8,548 nt of DNA from Synergistaceae bacterium (GTDB taxonomy: Bacteria; Synergistota; Synergistia; Synergistales; Aminobacteriaceae): contig JALHFZ010000071.1 of the NCBI GenBank assembly GCA_022837505.1, positions 1 through 8,548 of the forward strand, written 5' to 3'. The notes under the pieces were generated by a model. It was not told the origin of the DNA, made no database searches, and saw only the letters and a list, made by a program, of their open reading frames with translations. Shown here piece after piece: positions 1 through 5,720 of this stretch; the stretch's first letter is position 1; every line of letters begins with the position of its first letter. The position numbers were made by a program, and so were the translations under genes.

Positions 1-9
1 AACGGAATG

Positions 10-53
10 AGAAAAGGGAAGGGGAAATCCTGGGATTTCCCCTTCCCTTTTCT
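10..53. terminator. Long perfect hairpin downstream of the C69 dipeptidase gene
   Basis: The arms 10-30 and 33-53 are exact reverse complements over 21 bp, with about 4 bases left in the loop (20 bp paired in practice). The 5' arm is purine-rich and the 3' arm pyrimidine-rich. It starts 29 bases beyond the dipeptidase stop codon, so it is well placed to end that minus-strand transcript. Neither side has a true long T tract; the pyrimidine arm ending in CCCTTTTCT provides a partly U-rich 3' end in either direction. It probably works as a bidirectional terminator or 3'-end stabiliser, and the gene left of the window is not visible. Confidence 0.75.
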
Positions 54-82
54 GTTATGCCGGCAGGTACATAGGGCTGCTG

Positions 83-1699
83 CTACCGGTTGTTGATGTA
101 CTTCGCGATGCTCCGTGCGTTGAGGTCCCAGTAGGCTTTTTCGGCCTTCGCCATGCATTCGATCGTGTAGTCCGTGAGGAATTTCTCTGCCTTGGCGGGA
201 TCTTCCTTATACAGTTCCGTTGCTTTTTTCTCGATCTCCGCCTGTTTCGCGAAGAATTCGGCCTCTATGGGGTCACGAACGGCCTTGAGGTCCTCGATGG
301 CCTCCTGGTAACGCCAGTTCACCACGTCGTCCTGGAGCATGAAGGCCCACTGGGCGGAGTCGAAGCTGAAAAGGTCGCGGTCGAAGTTGCTCTTCCAGGA
401 TTCCTTCGTGTCCCTCGTTCCGGTGTAGACGGGCACGTAGAGGGTATGGGCGGGCTGGTCGTAGCCGAACCACATGACGCCCCCCACGGGCTCGGGTAGG
501 TCTTTGCGCATCTGGGAGACCCAGCTGTAGGCGCAGTTGTACACGCCGATGGTGCGGGAGTAGGGGATCTTCAGCAGCTTCGCCTGGCGCTTCGTGGGGA
601 AGGGGGTCGTCAGGGGGCTTTTCTCCATTTTGCCGTCTTTTCCGGCGATGAGCCATGCGGGGTGTTCGGACATATCGAAGACGCTCCCCTTGTTGTATTC
701 GCGGATCAGGGCCATGACGTCCTGCACGGAGATCTTCTTTTCGGGTTTGATGGAGAAGGGGTAGGAATTCGTGGCGGCATAGGGTTCCCACTCGCGGCTC
801 GGGGCGAGGGCCTTATGAATGGTATAGAGGCGGTTGCGGATCCACATGGAGCTGAGAGCCCAGTCGTCATTCCCCGTTGCAGGGGTATAGGCGGCCTGGA
901 AGTCGAAGGGGTCGCCGCTCTTGGGATCGTAGAGGCCGGTGTCGATGGCATGCTGCATGTAGTTGTCCGACACCATGAAATTCTTTGTATCCTTGGGATC
1001 GATCTGACGGATCCGGCCGATATTGGGCACAATCACCACTTCATCGTCGGGAACCCGCTGGGCTGCCCATACGGAGCCGGGCTTGCCGCTGTCGGGAAGC
1101 CAGCCGAAACCGGTACTGTAAACGTGGAAAATCCAGGCTTCGTCAGGGTCGGTGACCGTCAGGCACTCCCCTTCCGTACCGCAGGAGGGAAGCATGCCGT
1201 ATTTCTGGGAGAGGTCGCCCATAATCTGAACGGCTTCACGGGCAGTCTTTGCCCGTTGCAGACCGAGGACTGCAAGCTGCTCAATGGTCATGATGGCTTT
1301 TCCGCCGGCGGCCACGGTCTTGAGAATCTCCTTCTGGCCGATGGTGGTCTCACCCATGGCAACCCGGTGCTGGTTCATGGCCGGATATCCGGTATGGAAG
1401 TATCCGTAGGTCTCGGCAACCTGGGGGATTTCACCGATCTTTACCCATCCCCCGGGCTCTTCGCCTATGATGTTGCGGAAGATGTCCATCTTTGCGCCCG
1501 CGGGGTATTTCTGCCCCGGAATAAACCGTATCTGGGCGTCGTAGTAGGCGCCGTCGGCGGTATGGCAGGTGATGACCGAACCGTCAACCGTGGCGTCCTT
1601 GCCCGCGACGATATCAGTGCAGGCGACGGCGGGAAGAACCAGGGCGACGCAGAAGACCAGAAGCACAAAGGTTCTGAAGAAGGAACGTCGACTGAACAT
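83..1699 (-). CDS. Exported C69-family dipeptidase (Ntn hydrolase)
   Basis: A 538-residue protein of the peptidase C69 (PepD-type) family, which hydrolyses dipeptides using an N-terminal cysteine as nucleophile. The first 26 residues form a signal peptide: a basic start with SRRSFFR, a hydrophobic core and PAVA just before Cys27. The mature chain would begin CTDIVAGKDATVDGS (27-41), the usual start of C69 enzymes, so signal cleavage would expose the catalytic Cys. Other family-like stretches are PAMNQHRVAMGETT (106-119), a variant of the usual N-x-H-x-V-A segment, the TAREAVQIMGDL helix (152-163) and the GEGE/TDPDEAW region (177-189). The -3 position before Cys27 is Ala, so it is not a good lipobox. 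SRRSFFR resembles a twin-arginine (Tat) motif. The start codon has AAAGGAG 10-12 bases upstream. It is transcribed alone, with a spacer of about 350 bp behind it. Likely role: periplasmic breakdown of dipeptides in a peptide fermenter. Family call strong; substrate unknown. Confidence 0.93.
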   Translation of the reverse strand: MFSRRSFFRTFVLLVFCVALVLPAVACTDIVAGKDATVDGSVITCHTADGAYYDAQIRFIPGQKYPAGAKMDIFRNIIGEEPGGWVKIGEIPQVAETYGYFHTGYPAMNQHRVAMGETTIGQKEILKTVAAGGKAIMTIEQLAVLGLQRAKTAREAVQIMGDLSQKYGMLPSCGTEGECLTVTDPDEAWIFHVYSTGFGWLPDSGKPGSVWAAQRVPDDEVVIVPNIGRIRQIDPKDTKNFMVSDNYMQHAIDTGLYDPKSGDPFDFQAAYTPATGNDDWALSSMWIRNRLYTIHKALAPSREWEPYAATNSYPFSIKPEKKISVQDVMALIREYNKGSVFDMSEHPAWLIAGKDGKMEKSPLTTPFPTKRQAKLLKIPYSRTIGVYNCAYSWVSQMRKDLPEPVGGVMWFGYDQPAHTLYVPVYTGTRDTKESWKSNFDRDLFSFDSAQWAFMLQDDVVNWRYQEAIEDLKAVRDPIEAEFFAKQAEIEKKATELYKEDPAKAEKFLTDYTIECMAKAEKAYWDLNARSIAKYINNR

Positions 1700-2052
1700 G
1701 AATCATTCTCCTTTCAAATAACCACATTGAGAACTGACAAAAAACGGACTTAATACACCTTCGTTCCAGAACGAACCCTTAAAGTTTCCCCCCCTTCATA
1801 AATAACTGAATATAATACATCTGTCCCCTTTATCTACTGCCAGGAGCACGGCAATAAATATCTGTGATTTGTAAATACCATAGAAAGGGCTGCGCCAGGC
1901 GGAAAGGGAGAGAATTGATATTTTCGTTTTTCGGATTCAAAAAATTTTTTTCCGGAGTGAAGAGTCCCTTCGCCCGTTAATGGAAATATGAAGATACTTG
2001 CGTCGGTCTTTTATACATCCTGCCCCTACGGTATCACCGGAATAAAAGAGTG
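1700..2052. other. AT-rich intergenic region upstream of the dipeptidase gene
   Basis: No credible gene is seen on either strand in these 353 bp; the overlapping open frames have no ribosome binding site or recognisable product. It must hold the promoter of the dipeptidase gene, and the 3' end of the 2053-3186 gene falls at its right edge. On the minus strand a TATTAT box (1818-1813) is a possible -10, but I cannot pair it with a good -35. A self-complementary A6T6 stretch around 1939-1951 and a palindrome at 1760-1775 are the visible structures. No clear terminator for the 2053-3186 gene is seen. Confidence 0.5.
1760..1775. promoter_or_regulatory. 16-bp palindrome, candidate operator or leader hairpin
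   Basis: TTCGTTC-CA-GAACGAA is a perfect inverted repeat with 7-base arms and a 2-base centre. It sits about 61-76 bases upstream of the dipeptidase start codon in otherwise unstructured AT-rich sequence. Dyads of this size are typical sites for dimeric repressors. The GTTC/GAAC order is the reverse of the Gram-positive LexA box (GAAC-N4-GTTC), so it is not a standard SOS box. The regulator is unknown. Confidence 0.4.
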
Positions 2053-3186
2053 TCAACCTGACTTTCTTAATTTCGTTCCCGTCCACCGCAGAAGGGCGTG
2101 GGTCCGGCCGCACAGAACGAACAGGCCTGCCAGCAGGGACGCCCAGAGAATCCAGATCATTGCCGGCCATTCCGTCACGATAGCTTTCATCCATTCTGAC
2201 ACTCTGCCGAGCTTCATATTCTTGACGATCCGTGCGCTGTACCGGCCGGTGAGCAGCCACCCCCGATACCCTCCTCCCCTTCGGAGGGAGCTGAGGAGGG
2301 TCACCCCTGCATCCCCCTTCTTCGCTGCGGTTTTGAGCAGGGCTGCACTGTGGGGGATGTCGTCGGCGGCCTTCAGCAGATCAAGGCCCGCGCGCCCTCC
2401 GGTCTTCACCACGAGGTAGGCGGCGTCGGCGTTTTTCACCGCAGCTTTTGTCAGGCCGGCGAGATCCTCCGCCGTCTCCACCTGCCGGAAGACCGCCGCA
2501 GTTCTTCCGAACCCCAGCCCCTCCTTCCCCACCAGGGAGGACAGGTCGCCGGCCAGAGCTTTCGCGGCGCCGTCGAGGCGGCCGGTTTTCGCCGCTTTTT
2601 TCCCCATCCCTATCACGAGGTCGGCAAACCGGGCGGAAAGGGCTCCCATCTTCCGGAAGGCCTTGAGGACAGCGGGGACCCAGTCCACCAGGTCAACGAG
2701 CTCTGTCGCCACGCCGAATCCTGCAAGGGCGGCGATGACAGGGTCAACAGGCTCATCGTTCATTGAGCGGTAGCCCTGAAGCACCAGGTCTCTCACGTCG
2801 CCGTAGAGGATCAGGTCAGAGGCGATGGCCCCTGCCGCAGCGGCGGCGGTGGTCCCCTCCCCCGTCACGAATCCGGCAAGGGCCCTCCCGGCGCTCCCCC
2901 AGAGGGAATCAAGCTCCCGCCGGAGGGATTCCTTTCGAGCGCATGCCTCCTCCCTGCCCGGCAGGTCTTCCTCTCCGCAGACATATTCCGCCAGCTCGAA
3001 GGCCTCTTCCAATTTCCCCTCTCCCTCAAGGCGGCGTATTTCGGGAAGGTAATTCTCCGGGGGGAGGGCATTGAGTTTTTTCTGAAGAGAGGCTCCTGTA
3101 TAATAGTCGGCAAGGGTCTCAAGGGAGAAAAGAAAGAGAAGCCCCGCAAGCACCATAAAGAGAACTGACCGTACAAGACGAAACAT
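2053..3186 (-). CDS. Hypothetical protein with a membrane segment at each end
   Basis: I cannot name this gene. The start is ATG at 3186, preceded by a strong AGGAGGTG site; the upstream in-frame extension has no such site. The 377-residue product has an N-terminal hydrophobic segment (about 5-22), a charged helical region (40-98) with two cysteines (C70, C82) close enough for a disulfide, an Ala/Gly-rich middle (100-300) with VTGEG (107-111) and GDVRDLV (129-135), and a second hydrophobic segment (about 339-358) followed by a short basic tail. If both segments span the membrane, the bulk of the protein is outside and both ends are inside. The VTGEG...IASDL...GDVRDL pattern reminds me of a conserved uncharacterised family in other bacteria, from memory only. 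It diverges from 3332-3778 across a 145-bp spacer. The gene is real; its function is unknown. Confidence 0.85.
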   Translation of the reverse strand: MFRLVRSVLFMVLAGLLFLFSLETLADYYTGASLQKKLNALPPENYLPEIRRLEGEGKLEEAFELAEYVCGEEDLPGREEACARKESLRRELDSLWGSAGRALAGFVTGEGTTAAAAAGAIASDLILYGDVRDLVLQGYRSMNDEPVDPVIAALAGFGVATELVDLVDWVPAVLKAFRKMGALSARFADLVIGMGKKAAKTGRLDGAAKALAGDLSSLVGKEGLGFGRTAAVFRQVETAEDLAGLTKAAVKNADAAYLVVKTGGRAGLDLLKAADDIPHSAALLKTAAKKGDAGVTLLSSLRRGGGYRGWLLTGRYSARIVKNMKLGRVSEWMKAIVTEWPAMIWILWASLLAGLFVLCGRTHALLRWTGTKLRKSG

Positions 3187-3331
3187 CCTCACACCTCCTG
3201 ATATCCTGATATATTGTACTCCCTTTTGATTTCCCTGCCTCGGGAGGGGCGAAAATCCCTTTACAGGGGAATTGGTGTAAAATCTTCTGTATAATAGGGG
3301 CAGAAAAGATCGAGGAAAGGAGCGGGGACGG
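3187..3331. promoter_or_regulatory. Divergent promoter region
   Basis: This 145-bp spacer separates two divergent genes and must hold both promoters. On the plus strand a perfect TATAAT lies at 3290-3295, giving a start of transcription about 30 bases before the ATG at 3332, but no good -35 lies 16-18 bases upstream, so it may need an activator. On the minus strand TACAAT (about 3216-3211) is a weaker -10 candidate. A short tandem repeat, ATATCAGG twice on the minus strand, sits next to the ribosome binding site of the 2053-3186 gene. Confidence 0.45.
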
Positions 3332-3778
3332 ATGATTATCGAAAGGCTGAAGGAGATCGTCACGGAAAAAATGCAGAATCTGCCCGTGGTCTACCACCAG
3401 AGGGGGGATATCCACTCCTTTACCTCAGTCATCTCCGAGCGAAAAACCCTCTTCTCCCGGCAGAAACTCATCTTCACCGCCAGCTACATGCTTGATATCG
3501 AAGCCGGTGAAGTCACCTACAATGAAACCCTCGAGGAGCAGCGAACGGGCCTCGGGGCGGGACAGGATGGAAACGACACGTCAGGGCTGACCCTCAAGAA
3601 GTGGAAGACCTCATCGGGGCCGGGAGGGCTCGAGGGGTTGATAGATGACCAGTCGGCCCTTCTGAAGAAAAAATACACCTTCGGTTTCGACTACCGGGAG
3701 ATCCGCAGGGAGGTTAAACAAGCTGTGGAATCGAACGGCTACAAATACCGGTACCAGATATGGGGAAAGCTGAAATAA
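3332..3778 (+). CDS. Hypothetical cytosolic protein, 148 residues
   Basis: I do not recognise this family. The ATG is preceded by AAAGGAG with a 9-10 base spacer. The protein has no signal peptide or membrane segment. It begins with an amphipathic helix (MIIERLKEIVTEKM), continues with a likely beta-rich half (residues 45-70, FTASYMLDIEAGEVTYNETL), has a flexible Gly/Ser-rich centre (73-103) and ends with a basic helix and strand (KKKYTFGFDYREIRREVKQA, then a Tyr/Lys/Arg-rich tail). The strand-loop-strand-helix order and the basic C-terminus could suit nucleic-acid or partner binding, but that is a guess. It lies 57 bases upstream of the metalloprotease-like gene with no terminator between, so the two are probably cotranscribed. 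Codon use looks like its neighbours. Confidence 0.82.
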   Translation: MIIERLKEIVTEKMQNLPVVYHQRGDIHSFTSVISERKTLFSRQKLIFTASYMLDIEAGEVTYNETLEEQRTGLGAGQDGNDTSGLTLKKWKTSSGPGGLEGLIDDQSALLKKKYTFGFDYREIRREVKQAVESNGYKYRYQIWGKLK

Positions 3779-3835
3779 AGGGGCCTTCCCTTACCGCCGG
3801 CAGAATTTTCTTTCCGTCTTGAGGAGGTGACCGGC

Positions 3836-4528
3836 ATGGCCTATCTTTCCCGGGTTGCTCCAGTGAACAGAATCGCCCCCCTTCTCCCCCCGGCAGACCA
3901 CTCCCGCCGGGAGGGGCTCTCCCGGGCGGAGAAGAACATCCTCAGGCAGGAAAGCGCCCTCGCCCGGGACGGTACGATCACGTCCGCTCACTACACCTAT
4001 ACCCCCGGTCCGGACGGAAGGCTCTACATCACCGGCGCGACCGTGACCGTCCGAAAGAAGAAGGAAGCCGACCCCTCCGGGAGGACGGCCGGAGAAAAAC
4101 CGGGTGAAATGTCCCCTTCGGAAAGGGATCGGGAGCTTGCCGCAGCCTCCTCCCGGCTGAGGGAGATAGAACGGGATGTGATCGCCCACGAGACGGCCCA
4201 TAAAGCCGCCGGAGGACAATATGCGGGAGCCATTTCCTACAAATATATGACCGGCCCGGACGGAAAAAGCTATATTGTGGGCGGTGAGGTCCCCATCTCG
4301 GCTCCAGGAGGGGATACCCCCGAGGAGACCCTTCGCATAATGGAGCAGGTGAAGAAGGCTGCCCTCTCCCCCGGCTCCCCCTCCGTCCAGGATATGCGGG
4401 TCGCTGCCGCGGCCTCCGCCGCATCCGTGAGGGCCCTGGCGGAAATGGGACGGCAGAGGGCTGAAAAAACCTACGGGGAGAGCCGAAACGCCCTTTCTCC
4501 GGGAGAACAGTTCGCCCTCAGAGCATAA
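3836..4528 (+). CDS. Putative HExxH metalloprotease, SprA-related family
   Basis: The product is 230 residues. ATG at 3836 is chosen because GAGGAGG (3821-3827) lies 8 bases upstream; the longer GTG frame at 3827 would start inside that site. The core is DVIAHETAHKAAGG (114-127) with HETAH (118-122), a zinc-protease HExxH motif, followed by a YxYxTGPDGKxYxVGGEV block (135-152). This combination is typical of the SprA-related family annotated as putative metalloproteases, whose activity is, to my knowledge, unproven. There is no signal peptide, so it is probably cytosolic. An upstream block at residues 50-72 repeats the GPDG block, so the HExxH lies between two copies. The C-terminal third is Ala-rich helix (163-215). 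A polar linker (73-97) separates the first block from the helix leading to the HExxH motif. It follows 3332-3778, probably in one transcript, and converges on 4618-4971. Family call good; substrate unknown. Confidence 0.85.
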   Translation: MAYLSRVAPVNRIAPLLPPADHSRREGLSRAEKNILRQESALARDGTITSAHYTYTPGPDGRLYITGATVTVRKKKEADPSGRTAGEKPGEMSPSERDRELAAASSRLREIERDVIAHETAHKAAGGQYAGAISYKYMTGPDGKSYIVGGEVPISAPGGDTPEETLRIMEQVKKAALSPGSPSVQDMRVAAAASAASVRALAEMGRQRAEKTYGESRNALSPGEQFALRA

Positions 4529-4530
4529 AA

Positions 4531-4604
4531 AAACGCCCCCAAAGCCGGATGGACATCCGACTGCGGAGGCGCACTCCAGACTGAGGGGGGCGTTTCCCCC
4601 TCAG
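4531..4604. terminator. Convergent-gene terminator with competing hairpins
   Basis: This lies between two converging genes. AAACGCCCCC (4531-4540) pairs perfectly with GGGGGCGTTT (4586-4595), 10 bp, around a 45-base interior that itself can form CGGAT/ATCCG (4546-4550 with 4555-4559) and GGAG/CTCC (4565-4568 with 4574-4577). On the minus strand this stem is followed by a run of seven T residues (complement of the A run 4527-4533), so it looks like a rho-independent terminator for the 4618-4971 gene. A second perfect stem, CTGAGGGGG (4581-4589) with CCCCCTCAG (4596-4604), shares bases with the first, so only one can form at a time. No long T tract follows on the plus strand. Confidence 0.75.
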
Positions 4605-4617
4605 GGTTCACATCATT

Positions 4618-4971
4618 TCATTCAATTACGATCTTTTCCTTTATCTTTCCGAACTTATTGCAGACCGCTTCCGCTTCCACCACAGTTCCCTTCGCAAGGT
4701 CCCCCGCCTTAAAGGTGGCGACCGCCTCGGCCGTATCCTTCTGTTCGGAGGGGGTGACGGATTCAACCTTCTTTCCGTCGATGAAGAGGACAAACTCCTT
4801 AATGTAATGGGTTTTTCCGTCCCCCACCCGGTGGGAAGCCGTCACAGTGAGGACGCCTCCGTCCCTTTCATAGACTATGGCGAGTTCCGACGGCGGATGG
4901 GCCCATCCCGCCACGGGGGCCGAAAGAAGAGCCCAGACTGCCAGGAGGACTGCAAGATATGTCTTTTTCAT
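4618..4971 (-). CDS. Small secreted protein, desulfoferrodoxin-like
   Basis: The product is 117 residues. ATG at 4971 is preferred over the in-frame GTG at 4980 because the AAGGTGAG site is spaced correctly only for the ATG. A signal peptide ends at AGWA (21-24), so the mature protein would start HPPSEL with a free N-terminal His25. The remainder (about 93 residues) is predicted beta-rich. The pattern SHRV (H47), HYIKEFVLFIDGKKV (H55) and AVCNKFG (C104) resembles the iron-site region of superoxide reductase/desulfoferrodoxin (His-Pro, HYI, CNxHG), but the last His is replaced (CNKFG). From family knowledge, exported relatives with this pattern exist and are uncharacterised. It may bind a metal or redox ligand in the periplasm; superoxide reductase activity is doubtful. 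It is monocistronic and ends in the shared terminator. Fold assignment is an inference. Confidence 0.82.
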   Translation of the reverse strand: MKKTYLAVLLAVWALLSAPVAGWAHPPSELAIVYERDGGVLTVTASHRVGDGKTHYIKEFVLFIDGKKVESVTPSEQKDTAEAVATFKAGDLAKGTVVEAEAVCNKFGKIKEKIVIE

Positions 4972-5501
4972 CCCTATCACTCACCTTTCCTTTATATGAA
5001 GAGTGGGTCTATTATACCATCTTGAAAAAATTACTGAAACTTCCCCGATGGAAACAGAGAAAATCCCCCCTTCCAGGATAAGAAACCGCCCTGCTCATGC
5101 TCTTTGAACTGCTTTCTATCCAAGTTCCAGGCTGAAAGAGGGCAGCATATCATGAATTTTCATACTTATAACGAAAAGGCGGGAACGGCCAGGGTATCTT
5201 GCTCCTGTTTTTTGCCGTGACTTCCCTGCTCCCCTTATAAAAATGGCCTTCATAAGACGAGGCTTCTTTTTACCCTATTCCCGATCGATATAAAACTGAA
5301 GAGCAAAAAAATTAAATCTAACAATTTAGCATTTTCGGGTTGTGGGAATTCTTCTTCTATGGTAGGGTAAATACACAAAGAAATAATATTCTTTTTTTCA
5401 GCATCATTTTTTGTGAATTTATTCTCTTCTCTTTAGTATTTGATTCATTCCGGACTCATAGACCCATGATCACCACGGCGCACTCAGGGGAGGTGTAATC
5501 C
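4972..5501. other. Gene-poor AT-rich region with structured segments
   Basis: About 530 bp between the secreted protein gene (leftward) and the 32-residue gene (rightward). The left edge holds the ribosome binding site of the former. At 5098-5145, CTCTTT+GAACT can pair with AGTTC+AAAGAG. At 5181-5226, GGGAA+CGGC pairs with GCCG+TTCCC around a CAGG/CCTG hairpin. GGCCT/AGGCT (about 5245-5264) followed by TTCTTTTTA resembles a weak plus-strand terminator. This order (two hairpins, then a T-tailed hairpin) would fit a small RNA or leader RNA, but I recognise no known class. The short frame 5152-5220 (22 codons) has only a weak ribosome binding site. The right half (5280-5450) is strongly AT-rich. 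Confidence 0.45.
5411..5439 (+). promoter_or_regulatory. Candidate sigma-70-type promoter for the 32-residue gene
   Basis: TTGTGA (5411-5416) and TAGTAT (5434-5439) each match four of six consensus bases and are separated by exactly 17 bp in AT-rich sequence. Transcription would start near 5446 and give a leader of about 56 bases before the ATG at 5502. Both hexamers are imperfect and the region is AT-rich, so a chance match is possible. Confidence 0.45.
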
Positions 5502-5600
5502 ATGAATACGGCCACAATGGTATGGCTGGGGATCATGGCAGTTATCGGTGTTGTCATGATCGTCTTCAAGATGAAGAGGAATGAGAGCAACAAAGCCTGA
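5502..5600 (+). CDS. 32-residue single-helix membrane protein
   Basis: This short gene starts with ATG preceded by GGGGAGGTG at good spacing and ends just before a strong terminator, which is how a real small gene looks. The product has a short polar start (MNTAT), one hydrophobic helix (about 6-22, MVWLGIMAVIGVVMIVF) and a basic tail (KMKRNESNKA). By the positive-inside rule the tail should be cytosolic. I do not recognise it. Proteins of this size and shape are often accessory subunits of transporters, such as the MetS-type partner of NSS transporters, but no transporter lies next to it here. It stands alone between a promoter candidate and two terminators, so it appears to be expressed as its own unit. 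Its ribosome binding site can be masked by pairing (see findings). Confidence 0.65.
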   Translation: MNTATMVWLGIMAVIGVVMIVFKMKRNESNKA

Positions 5601-5614
5601 GACCCTTCAGCTGC

Positions 5615-5644
5615 AGCCGTCCCTTCGGGGGGCGGCTTTTTTTT
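5615..5644 (+). terminator. Rho-independent terminator of the 32-residue gene
   Basis: AGCCGTCCC (5615-5623) pairs with GGGGCGGCT (5629-5637), a 9-bp stem with one G-T pair and a TTCGG loop, followed by eight T residues (5637-5644). It begins 14 bases after the stop codon. This is a textbook plus-strand terminator. Confidence 0.9.
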
Positions 5645-5674
5645 CGCCCCTTCCCGGACCTGAAGACCGGACGG

Positions 5675-5720
5675 AAGGGAGCCCTCTTTTTTGAAAAAGG
5701 AGGGGCTCCCTTTCTTTTTT
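5675..5720. terminator. Second terminator, between the small gene and pgm
   Basis: AAGGGAGCCC (5675-5684) pairs perfectly with GGGCTCCCTT (5703-5712), and the upper stem can extend through T and A runs. On the plus strand it is followed by TTTCTTTTTT, making it a second rightward terminator. On the minus strand it starts a few bases after the pgm stop codon and may also end that transcript, although no T tract follows in that direction. The pgm stop TAA lies at the end of the plus-strand T run. Confidence 0.8.

Noticed and set aside
662..1753. 363-codon open frame on the plus strand opposite the dipeptidase gene
   Set aside because: It is the antisense shadow of a well-supported gene, has no ribosome binding site and its product is Gly/His-rich without a recognisable domain.
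1760..1775. LexA (SOS) box
   Set aside because: The half sites are in the order GTTC...GAAC with a 2-base gap, not GAAC-N4-GTTC.
1811..1816. TATAAT on the plus strand
   Set aside because: No plus-strand gene follows before 3332 and no -35 partner is visible; AT-rich spacer makes a chance match likely.
3827..3835. GTG start nine bases upstream of the chosen metalloprotease start
   Set aside because: This GTG lies within the GAGGAGGTG ribosome binding site, which is correctly spaced for the ATG at 3836.
5152..5220. 22-codon plus-strand frame starting MNFHTYNEK
   Set aside because: Only a weak AGAGGG upstream, odd Cys-rich ending, and it overlaps a predicted RNA stem; too little to call a gene.
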